This document shows positions 57,628 to 64,000 of a stretch of 64,000 nucleotides of DNA, piece by piece (within the stretch, counting starts at the first letter, position 1; every line of letters begins with the position of its first letter). Both the position numbers and the translations under genes were made by a program. Location: IMG/VR virus record IMGVR_UViG_3300025809_000991, positions 86,962-150,961 of that record; one strand, 5' to 3'. This DNA is from a virus. Under the pieces are notes generated by a model. That model did no database searches and was not told the DNA's origin. It worked only from the letters and a program-made list of their open reading frames with translations.

Positions 57628-59564
57628 TTCTTCTTACCAGCTTTCATGTTGGCACACCAGTGATACATCTTTGCTTTCTCACCGCTGGCTTTTTTTGCTT
57701 TTGCTCGTAATTCTGTTACGCTACCATTACAACTAGCACCTGACTTCTTTACTCTGCCTGGTCTGCTTTTGCCTTTTACTTTACCGTCTGCGAAGTTTTC
57801 GTTAAACTGTTTACCGTATTTGATATCTTGTTCACGTTCTTGTTTCCAAAGTATTTCTACTTTTTCATATGGAACATATTCTACCGATACAGTATCTTTG
57901 CCAGCCTGCATAGCATCTACTAATCTATGATACCCATTTACCAGATATACATGGCCTGATGGAAGTTTTGTAACTGCCAACGGAGCATCTGTTCTACTTC
58001 CACCACCTACTGATTGTGCGATTGCCATACCAGCATCACTGATAGTCAAGTCGCTAATTTTCATTTCTATTGCTTCATTAACTGCTTCTTTCACAGGAGC
58101 ATTTGGATTCTTAATCTTAAAGGAAGCAAATTGTCCTCTATCTGTGACTTCTAAATTCCATCCAAGTTTACTTGCTAGTTGTTGACCAAAACGTTTGTAT
58201 AGTTTAGCTCTACTATCTTCTGCCTCGCCGTCCTTGTCAGAACTAAAATCAATTTGTGTTACTTTAGATAAATCTACCTTATTAGCCATCCAGTCTTTTA
58301 TAACTGCAACTACTGTAGCAAAGATTCTAAACTGATCTCCGTCACCTGTTTTGTCCATTGATCCGTCTACCGCAAAGTCAATAGTCCAACTTTCACCTGG
58401 CTCGCCTACTGAAAACATAACCATTAGTTCGCCCATATCCATTTCAGCTTTAGCTAGAAAAGAGTCATCGCCGTTATATGTATCATCCCAATAATATGAA
58501 TAAGGATTATCAAATGCTTCTGTAATTGATTCGTTAACTGTGAACTTCCAAGACTTAATCTTGCTAGGAACAATAACACCACGTGGTGCCGAATATCGCT
58601 GGACATCTAGGTTATCTTGCCACCAAACACCGTCGAGTCCTTGTTGTTCTGCAAATATTGGTAGTACAAACTCTAGCACACCTGTTGAATCTATACGATT
58701 TTGTCTTGTTTCTTTTTTCAGCTTATCAGTAGGAACAATGCCGCCCTTGTCTACTGTTACATCCATATGCTTTAGTTCTTCATCATACTCTGCTTCGGCA
58801 TCTGCCATTGAGTCGAAAGTTGAACAAAGATCATCTTCCATTTCATCATCATAGTAACATACTGTAACAGTTTCTTGCTGTTCTAAGTAGCCATTTTCGA
58901 TTGCCCATTGTTTGATTTGTTTATTGTGTGCGTCTGAAAGACTATGTACATCTAAGAATTTATTGCCTTCTTTTGTAGCACTGTGAGTATCACCTGTTAC
59001 GTGACCTCTAGCAATCTGCTTCCAAGCATCAGGATGTGTACTTACGCTTAATCCTGCACCCTCGAAGCCATCACGCTTCTCAGATGAATCCATCGTGCCG
59101 ACATGGTATAATCCTTTGAGTGTTTTAACTGGTAGACCATCTTTTGCTTCATTGAATGCTTTAGTCGTTGCTTTCTTTGCACTAGCACCGTCTGGGTGTT
59201 TAGGGTTGATACCAACAGGTTCACCGTTCATTAGTTCACTGATATTAGCAGTTTTACTAATTTTATCTAGTAACTGATGTAGTTTGTCATTTTTATCATA
59301 ACCGTTAGTCTCATAGCCTGCCTTGCCACGAACTTCTGTACGCTTGCCTGTAGCAGTGTCAACAATATTTAATACCATCATATCAGTATCACGTTCTAAT
59401 TGTAGTTTGTAACCTTCTACAACTGTGCTTTCTTTAAGGTAAGGTAAACTAAACCACAGTTTAAACCACTCAGGAGTACCAGGCTTTACACCCTTTTCCT
59501 TTTCAATGTCATGTAGTCGTTTACTAGTATGACTCATGTTTTCTGTGATTTGATCGATCTTCAT
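57624..59564 (-). CDS. Polyvalent-type protein: ADP-ribosyltransferase-like and ParB-like domains
   Basis: A 646-residue protein. MKIDQITENM (cut-like QITE|N) starts it. Residues about 150-345 look like a phage polyvalent-protein ADP-ribosyltransferase: GLYHVGTMDSSE, GAGLSVSTHPDAW, then QGLDGVWWQDN and APRGVIVPSKI. Residues 503-566 carry a ParB-like strand-helix unit (APLAVTKLPSGHVYLVNGYHRLVDA, split). The end (ASCNGSVTELRAKAKKASGEK, MYHWCANMK) is a conserved marine phage module. It could be a head-packaged effector like T4 Alt. Confidence 0.65.
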   Translation of the reverse strand: MKIDQITENMSHTSKRLHDIEKEKGVKPGTPEWFKLWFSLPYLKESTVVEGYKLQLERDTDMMVLNIVDTATGKRTEVRGKAGYETNGYDKNDKLHQLLDKISKTANISELMNGEPVGINPKHPDGASAKKATTKAFNEAKDGLPVKTLKGLYHVGTMDSSEKRDGFEGAGLSVSTHPDAWKQIARGHVTGDTHSATKEGNKFLDVHSLSDAHNKQIKQWAIENGYLEQQETVTVCYYDDEMEDDLCSTFDSMADAEAEYDEELKHMDVTVDKGGIVPTDKLKKETRQNRIDSTGVLEFVLPIFAEQQGLDGVWWQDNLDVQRYSAPRGVIVPSKIKSWKFTVNESITEAFDNPYSYYWDDTYNGDDSFLAKAEMDMGELMVMFSVGEPGESWTIDFAVDGSMDKTGDGDQFRIFATVVAVIKDWMANKVDLSKVTQIDFSSDKDGEAEDSRAKLYKRFGQQLASKLGWNLEVTDRGQFASFKIKNPNAPVKEAVNEAIEMKISDLTISDAGMAIAQSVGGGSRTDAPLAVTKLPSGHVYLVNGYHRLVDAMQAGKDTVSVEYVPYEKVEILWKQEREQDIKYGKQFNENFADGKVKGKSRPGRVKKSGASCNGSVTELRAKAKKASGEKAKMYHWCANMKAGKKK

Positions 59565-59761
59565 GTTTTAGTTAGTCCTAAATTAAATGCTTGATTAGGA
59601 GTAGCACCAGGAACACCAAGAGGCTTTGGTTTTCCGCCTTTGTTCATTGGGAAAAACTTAGCTGCTTGACGTTCTGTTTCGCCAGGCTTAACATCTACTG
59701 TAGTGTTATATTTGGTTATCTTACCAACACCTGCTTCTGATATAATCTGAGAGATTTTCAT
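59561..59761 (-). CDS. Small protein with capsid-targeting-like start
   Basis: A 66-residue protein starting MKISQIISEAGVGKI, with IISE|A as a T4-like cleavage site; the rest is short and basic (GETERQAAKFFPMNKGGKPKP). Both ends overlap neighbouring genes by four bases. Possibly an internal protein. Confidence 0.5.
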   Translation of the reverse strand: MKISQIISEAGVGKITKYNTTVDVKPGETERQAAKFFPMNKGGKPKPLGVPGATPNQAFNLGLTKT

Positions 59762-60903
59762 CTTGTTACCATTGTTAGTAATTGTAATATAGCATTAGGG
59801 TTTACTGTTTGTCTTGGTGTTGCTAAACTTTGTACACCACGTCTCATTAGATCAGCATCTTCTGGATTAATGTATTTCTTACTTTCAAACTCTTGTATAT
59901 TACCCATAATTTTGTTTACGTCAATTGGAAGAGCTTGTTGTTCTTCTTCTGCTTCTTGTTGAATATTTTTACTGTTAGCACCACCTTTGGCACGTATTGC
60001 TTGTAAGTCATCTAGTGCTTTTACTAATGCTGCTACTTTGGTTGCTAATACTTTATTACTATTTAAAGCATAATCAGCATTGCGAAATCCTTGTGTACCA
60101 GCTTGCATTTGCTTTACCATTTGTGTAGTTTGGTCAACAATGTTCTTCATCAAACTATCAACATTCATAGTACCATATCCAGGCACTGCTACTGTACTTT
60201 TGTTTGGTTCGTCTTTATTAAAGTCTTCTAGCTCTTCGCCCATTACACGATCAGCAAGTTTAACACCTGCACGATTTGCGATTTTTCTAATAGCGTTAAT
60301 ACCTTTTCCAGTTTTGTATGCCGCTTTAAGCATAGCCATCATTACTGGTGCGGCTAGTCCTGCTACTGCCGCCATAGCCGTAACTTCAGCAACACTAGCT
60401 ATATCTTCGTCTAGTACACTTTCAGATTGTTTTCTAAGTACTGCATTCTTAGCGCCCGGCTTTTTCGCATCATACTCAACACCCATCTTGTCCCAGAACT
60501 TCTTGGCTTTCTTTTGAATGTCGTGTATATCTAAATTGCCTGACTTTGTTGTATCAACAATATCACGTACAATCTTTTTGCCGTGTCCGCTTTTTCTATA
60601 CTTTGGTTTTAGTTCAATATCAATCAAACCTAAAATTTCACCTTGGTCTGGTCCATCATCACTTGCTACTCTTACAACACAATAACCAATTTCACCTTTA
60701 GCAAAATCACCGCCATTAGCATCAATAAGAGCGTGACTATATATTTGATACTTTAGTCTCAACTCACCAGCGTTACTTGCTCCGTCTCTAAAGCCGCCTA
60801 CTAGGGCATATTCATCACCACTATATTGTGTAAGTCCGAACCCATCTGGACCATGTAAAGTCATTGCTGGCATTTCACTCAGGTTTAAATCAGTTGCTTT
60901 CAT
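59758..60903 (-). CDS. GNAT acetyltransferase-like virion protein
   Basis: A 381-residue protein starting MKATDLNLSEMPAMT. Residues about 60-150 hold a GNAT-like acetyltransferase core: GEILGLIDIELKPKYRKSGHGKKIV (motif A, with the RxxGxG-like KSGHGK) and AKKFWDKMGVEY (motif B). A hydrophobic segment near residues 175-205 could be membrane-linked (VTAMAAVAGLAAPVMMAML). Packaged and injected acetyltransferase is an inference. Confidence 0.6.
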   Translation of the reverse strand: MKATDLNLSEMPAMTLHGPDGFGLTQYSGDEYALVGGFRDGASNAGELRLKYQIYSHALIDANGGDFAKGEIGYCVVRVASDDGPDQGEILGLIDIELKPKYRKSGHGKKIVRDIVDTTKSGNLDIHDIQKKAKKFWDKMGVEYDAKKPGAKNAVLRKQSESVLDEDIASVAEVTAMAAVAGLAAPVMMAMLKAAYKTGKGINAIRKIANRAGVKLADRVMGEELEDFNKDEPNKSTVAVPGYGTMNVDSLMKNIVDQTTQMVKQMQAGTQGFRNADYALNSNKVLATKVAALVKALDDLQAIRAKGGANSKNIQQEAEEEQQALPIDVNKIMGNIQEFESKKYINPEDADLMRRGVQSLATPRQTVNPNAILQLLTMVTR

Positions 60904-61520
60904 GTTACCACTTCCTGCTTATACGTACTAAGTTGTTCTACTAAGAAGCCTTTGTGCTTGCCTCTACTAATATATTTACCCATGCTTTTCTTCCAGTGTA
61001 AGGTATTATAGTTCCAGTCTTTCTCTGCACATAGTTCTTTAAATTCTAAACCGTTTACAATATATTCTACGCCTTCGTTTGTAGTAATGCGATACGTGTA
61101 TTGTTCGCTACGCATACGAGAACTTTTAGAACCGCCCTTGGCATGCCATTCTTTAGAATTTCCTGTAAAGTTTTTAGCATATTGCTGTCCTGCTTTGCGC
61201 TGATGCTCTATAAATGCATCGTAATCGTATTGTTTTAATCCATGTAAGTAATGCTTTCCACCGTACGACATATTGTAAGACATAGTATCTTTCACTACAT
61301 CTTCGTTGACGATTTTTAATTCTAAGTCCCATAGTGCATCTGTATTGTCTGCTGTTGCAATAATTTCTTTAGTAAAGTTTTCAACACCGTACTTTGCAAT
61401 AGCATTTTTAATGCCTATACCACTACCCATATAGGAGTCATTTACATCTTTAGTAGCGTGCCTACCAATGTAATATTTTCCATTTATCTGGTTAGTTATT
61501 TTATAGATAGTATAATGCAT
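60900..61520 (-). CDS. GIY-YIG homing endonuclease
   Basis: A 206-residue protein from ATG 61520, which overlaps the upstream stop (TGATG). TIYKITNQINGKYYIGRHATK has the GIY-YIG motif. Further on it has DVNDSYMGSG and a LELKIVNEDVV helix, typical of segment/HEG proteins. It carries a helix-turn-helix-like end. It lies in a same-strand operon, unlike the HEG at 25277. Confidence 0.8.
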   Translation of the reverse strand: MHYTIYKITNQINGKYYIGRHATKDVNDSYMGSGIGIKNAIAKYGVENFTKEIIATADNTDALWDLELKIVNEDVVKDTMSYNMSYGGKHYLHGLKQYDYDAFIEHQRKAGQQYAKNFTGNSKEWHAKGGSKSSRMRSEQYTYRITTNEGVEYIVNGLEFKELCAEKDWNYNTLHWKKSMGKYISRGKHKGFLVEQLSTYKQEVVT

Positions 61521-61897
61521 CACCAGGCCCTGCAACTCCAATATCTTGCCTTGGTCTTTGGTCCTGGATTATCGCAATTATGTCTTGCTCTAAAACTCTT
61601 ACGTGCTTTTGGATTGCTTTTGCGTATACGCATTGTTGGACGTTTAGCACTTGTGCCGCCATGACCAAAGTTAACTTTTTTTACTTTGTCGCCATCTTTT
61701 ACATATACTTTAAACTTTTTAACATCGCCACGCATTGGCTTGTTTAATTTAACTTTACGTCCTTGATACTCTGCTTCGAATAAATCATTTTCACATATAC
61801 TATATGCCAAATATCCAAACTCTTCGTGGAAGTCTTGATTGTCTTCTAGAGTAATTTCAGTCTGTTCGACTATTTGTGTAACTTCATTTATTTTCAT
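61520..61897 (-). CDS. Small virion-type protein with conserved basic Cys tail
   Basis: A 125-residue protein starting MKINEVTQIVEQ. The C-terminus has KARKSFRARHNCDNPGPKTK and RYWSCRAW, a conserved marine phage module with two Cys. A terminator-like hairpin with a late promoter in its loop precedes the gene. Possibly DNA- or RNA-binding internal protein. Confidence 0.6.
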   Translation of the reverse strand: MKINEVTQIVEQTEITLEDNQDFHEEFGYLAYSICENDLFEAEYQGRKVKLNKPMRGDVKKFKVYVKDGDKVKKVNFGHGGTSAKRPTMRIRKSNPKARKSFRARHNCDNPGPKTKARYWSCRAW

Positions 61898-61900
61898 AAA

Positions 61901-61945
61901 AACGCCCTCAGTAATACTATTATAAAGTATTTATCTAAGGGCGTT
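61901..61945 (-). promoter_or_regulatory. Late promoter inside a terminator-like hairpin
   Basis: On the minus strand AACGCCCT...AGGGCGTTTTT forms an 8-base inverted repeat (61901-61908 with 61938-61945), followed by T residues that merge into the ATG at 61897. Its loop contains the late promoter GATAAATA (61928-61935). The ribosome-binding site GAGGG overlaps the stem. Confidence 0.5.
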
Positions 61946-61956
61946 AGTTAGTTTAA

Positions 61957-62421
61957 TTATGCGTCATCTGTGAAATCGTCGTCGTCTGAGCCAACTTCAA
62001 TATCGTCATCACCAGCTTCTTCAACTTGTGCTGCGCCATCTGCTACAGATGTTGCAAAGTTCCATGGAACACTTTTGCCATCATAAGCATTACTGCCTGT
62101 TGAGCTCGGTGCTGATAGCGTAACTTTACGTCCAGCAATTTTACTTACTGTGTATGTTTCCGCATCATCCATTTTGAATGAAATAGCCATTTCACCTGCT
62201 ACTAGTGCCGCTGGTAGTTTACCAGTTGCTAGTGTACATGTGTGTTCAGTATCATCTGTGCCCAGTGCTGAGCATACGAATCTTTTAGATCCTTTTTGTC
62301 TCACAATAAAGCCTTCTTTTACTCCAGATCCATTGTGAAAACTTACTTTAATTTCTTCACCTGCCGCTGTTGGTCCTACATCAGCTTTAGCAAAGAATCT
62401 TTTGTTTAGTGGTCTTCCCAT
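61957..62421 (-). CDS. Small virion-type protein
   Basis: A 154-residue protein from ATG 62421 (GGAGAAAACAA in front), starting MGRPLNKRFFAKADVGP and ending in an acidic run (DDDIEVGSDDDDF). The MGRPLNK start is a common marine phage structural motif. Beta-rich in the middle, probably structural. Confidence 0.65.
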   Translation of the reverse strand: MGRPLNKRFFAKADVGPTAAGEEIKVSFHNGSGVKEGFIVRQKGSKRFVCSALGTDDTEHTCTLATGKLPAALVAGEMAISFKMDDAETYTVSKIAGRKVTLSAPSSTGSNAYDGKSVPWNFATSVADGAAQVEEAGDDDIEVGSDDDDFTDDA

Positions 62422-62975
62422 TTGTTTTCTCCTTGACGTTCTAAGTCTACGGGGTTGAATCCCCATAAAGTCCTCCGTGGACTAGTAGTATTTATCGGAT
62501 ATCTACGTATTCCTATCGCCCGAGATGGATTGTACAAATCATAACGCACTTGGTTGGCTTGATTACCACCAAGTATAACCCACTTACCATTGGCTGTTTT
62601 TCCATAATAAAAGCCAACATGACCTTGCCAACCCTGATTACCCCTTGGAAACACAACAACATCTCCACGTTGTATATCTCCAGGTTCTACACGATCGCCC
62701 CAATATAAAAAACTTCTAGCCATGAGCGGAGGATACTTGGTTTGATCGTTTAGATTAGGTATGCTGTCTATTTCTAGTACAGCATTAACAAATGCCGCAC
62801 ACCATTCTGTACGTACAGGATCTACATCTAATAGTTCTTTAAGTTCGTTACGATGTACTCGTTCCTGTAAGCCAATATAAGGCTGTGCTGACATTACACT
62901 GTTGTTATTTTCTGCGATACCAACACTGCAAGCACCAAGTACTAGTACAGTACAAATTGAATATAATGATTTCAT
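62406..62975 (-). CDS. Lipoprotein CHAP-like peptidase
   Basis: A 189-residue protein with a lipobox signal (SICTVLVLGAC): cleavage before Cys would anchor it in a membrane. The mature part carries the family TIGR02594-like peptidase motifs: EWCAAFVNAVLEI (catalytic Cys), GDVVVFPRGNQGWQGHVGFYYG (catalytic His) and ILGGNQANQV. It likely cuts peptidoglycan. CTAAATA lies five bases before the ATG. Confidence 0.75.
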   Translation of the reverse strand: MKSLYSICTVLVLGACSVGIAENNNSVMSAQPYIGLQERVHRNELKELLDVDPVRTEWCAAFVNAVLEIDSIPNLNDQTKYPPLMARSFLYWGDRVEPGDIQRGDVVVFPRGNQGWQGHVGFYYGKTANGKWVILGGNQANQVRYDLYNPSRAIGIRRYPINTTSPRRTLWGFNPVDLERQGENKWEDH

Positions 62976-62980
62976 GTGGA

Positions 62981-62987
62981 TATTTAG
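62981..62987 (-). promoter_or_regulatory. Late-type promoter CTAAATA close to ATG
   Basis: CTAAATA, then TCCAC and the ATG at 62975. Third case in this window of a late promoter at five bases before the start codon. Confidence 0.4.
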
Positions 62988-63766
62988 TTATCTATAAAGA
63001 AATTTTCAATCTTAATATAAGGCGTAGAGTCATCAATGTTACATAATATTTTACTAGTAACAACATTAATTTCTATACCATTATTAATACGGGTTTCAAA
63101 CATTTCTATAAATGGATTATGCTTTGTGTGTACCCATACTTTTACAGCACCATATTCACTAGCACAAATGTACCAACGAATTTGTTTATGAGTGTACGCA
63201 TAAACACTACGTACAAGCAGTTTACGATTTTCATAATCCTTGGGGTCTTTAAGTTTTGCTTCAATGTTACTAGTAAAATAACTGACATAGTTATTAAATG
63301 GCACTGTACCTTGAATACGTCTTGACGCTTTTTCTAGTCGTTGTCTGTCCCAACTTTCACTAAGTTGATCAATCGCAGTGTCTACATTGTATTGTAGCTC
63401 AAGCCAACGTGCTAGTCCAATGTAACGATTGATGTCTTCTGTTCTACGAGTACTAGAATAACTATTACTGACGTTAGGTTGACTATCAAATGATGATATA
63501 GCGTCACTTTGGTATGGTTTATTCTCAATAAATTTTTGTAGTGTTTTACGAAAACTAGATAACCCTTCGCCAGTTAGTTTAGCATTAATGAATAATGTAC
63601 GATAATATTCCCAAATAGATTCAGCTTTGGTATCAGTAAGGTGTTGGTTAGTTAATCTAAAAACATTAAAGTTACTTGTTTCCTTGGGAATACACTTAAA
63701 CTTAAACGTAGACGTATACGATTCGAACACCGTTACATCGTTATCAGTTAGTTCAGGGTCTCTCAT
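62984..63766 (-). CDS. Phage protein of unknown function
   Basis: A 260-residue protein (MRDPELTDNDVTVFESYTSTFKFK split) with many charged helices and a C-terminal part rich in Ile and Asn. No family recognised. It is coupled to the gene at the window edge and upstream of the lipoprotein. Confidence 0.55.
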   Translation of the reverse strand: MRDPELTDNDVTVFESYTSTFKFKCIPKETSNFNVFRLTNQHLTDTKAESIWEYYRTLFINAKLTGEGLSSFRKTLQKFIENKPYQSDAISSFDSQPNVSNSYSSTRRTEDINRYIGLARWLELQYNVDTAIDQLSESWDRQRLEKASRRIQGTVPFNNYVSYFTSNIEAKLKDPKDYENRKLLVRSVYAYTHKQIRWYICASEYGAVKVWVHTKHNPFIEMFETRINNGIEINVVTSKILCNIDDSTPYIKIENFFIDN

Positions 63767-64000
63767 GCCGCAATCTTTCCAGTAAACGCATCAGTATTCA
63801 TAAAGTGACGTTGTAGTAGTTGGTTACTTGCTAAGTTTTTACATTTTGCTTCTACCATAATATCAGCCCACTGCCAATGTGAGAGTGCCCAGTCATTTAC
63901 AGCATCATTCCACAAATAGTCTGAATGCGCTCTTAGTTTTCCCTTCTTAAAGCCTTGCTCTTCAAGTTCTGGAAAGTCTGGCTTGTGTGTTCTAGAGTGT
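63763..64000 (-). CDS. Unknown protein, C-terminal part (cut by window edge)
   Basis: A frame open from the window end to the TGA at 63763-63765, about 79 residues, with AHSDYLWNDAVNDWALSHWQWADIMVEAK (split) and ending FMNTDAFTGKIAA. Its stop overlaps the next gene's ATG. No family recognised. Confidence 0.5.
   Translation of the reverse strand, partial: HSRTHKPDFPELEEQGFKKGKLRAHSDYLWNDAVNDWALSHWQWADIMVEAKCKNLASNQLLQRHFMNTDAFTGKIAA

Noticed and set aside
1-64000. tRNA genes, CRISPR arrays and insertion sequences
   Set aside because: I saw no cloverleaf-like sequence, no regular direct repeat with spacers and no transposase.

Overview
The window looks like a 64 kb slice of a marine T4-like (myovirus-type) phage genome, AT-rich, of the kind known from pelagiphages and cyanophages. 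It is most likely not a bacterial chromosome. Evidence read from the sequence: a T4-type family B DNA polymerase, a probable gp45-like sliding clamp, an RNase H/FEN-type nuclease, a DsbA-like DNA-binding protein, thymidylate synthase with dihydrofolate reductase, a GH19 endolysin, tail-fibre-like proteins and dozens of tiny genes that overlap by 1-8 bases. T4-style late promoters (NATAAATA or CTAAATA) occur on both strands, together with a family of near-perfect host sigma70-type promoters. The host cannot be read directly; a Gram-negative marine bacterium (SAR11 or another proteobacterium) is an inference.

Layout. (1) 1-10579, plus strand: an accessory biosynthetic-looking island with three radical SAM proteins (one split from its SPASM-like partner), a Rossmann reductase, a nitroreductase, three double-stranded beta-helix oxygenases, a GNAT-like protein, a minimal AMP-forming ligase, three sulfotransferase-like P-loop proteins and a QueC-like PP-loop enzyme. 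No product is known to me; this is the best candidate for an undescribed system. (2) 10576-14043, minus: another oxygenase and a two-gene tripartite tricarboxylate transporter (TctC and TctA, no TctB seen). (3) 14145-24802, minus: nucleotide metabolism (methyltransferase, ThyA, APS-kinase-like kinase, DHFR), a VWA metallopeptidase-like protein with its MoxR ATPase, each gene behind a TTGACA-N17-TATAxT promoter, then small conserved phage genes and RNase H. (4) 24872-35070: a homing endonuclease on the opposite strand, SAM synthetase, two DNA methyltransferases, QueE, a phosphoribosyltransferase and FolE. (5) 35090-44527: glycosyltransferase, cytidylyltransferase-cupin fusion, DpdA-like TGT, QueD-like protein, a second nucleotidyltransferase, clamp, Smr protein, DNA polymerase, flavin reductase and DsbA. 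(6) 44576-51606: small membrane proteins, endolysin, a Cys-rich mini-protein and two tail-fibre-like proteins. (7) 51616-64000: virion-type proteins, many starting with an MKxxxI.E-like N-terminus that resembles the T4 capsid-targeting sequence, including a predicted ADP-ribosyltransferase/ParB protein and an acetyltransferase; also a GIY-YIG homing endonuclease and a CHAP-like lipoprotein peptidase.

How it may work together. FolE, QueD, QueE, a QueC-like protein and DpdA make up a near-complete route to a 7-deazaguanine base and its insertion into phage DNA. The cytidylyltransferase-cupin fusion and glycosyltransferase lie inside that block and might decorate something further. SAM synthetase can feed the radical SAM enzymes and methyltransferases, and the flavin reductase can supply electrons. 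The APS-kinase-like protein could make PAPS for the sulfotransferase-like proteins. Region 7 probably supplies proteins packaged in the head and injected at infection. Family assignments come from motifs and from memory of marine phage proteins; no searches were run.
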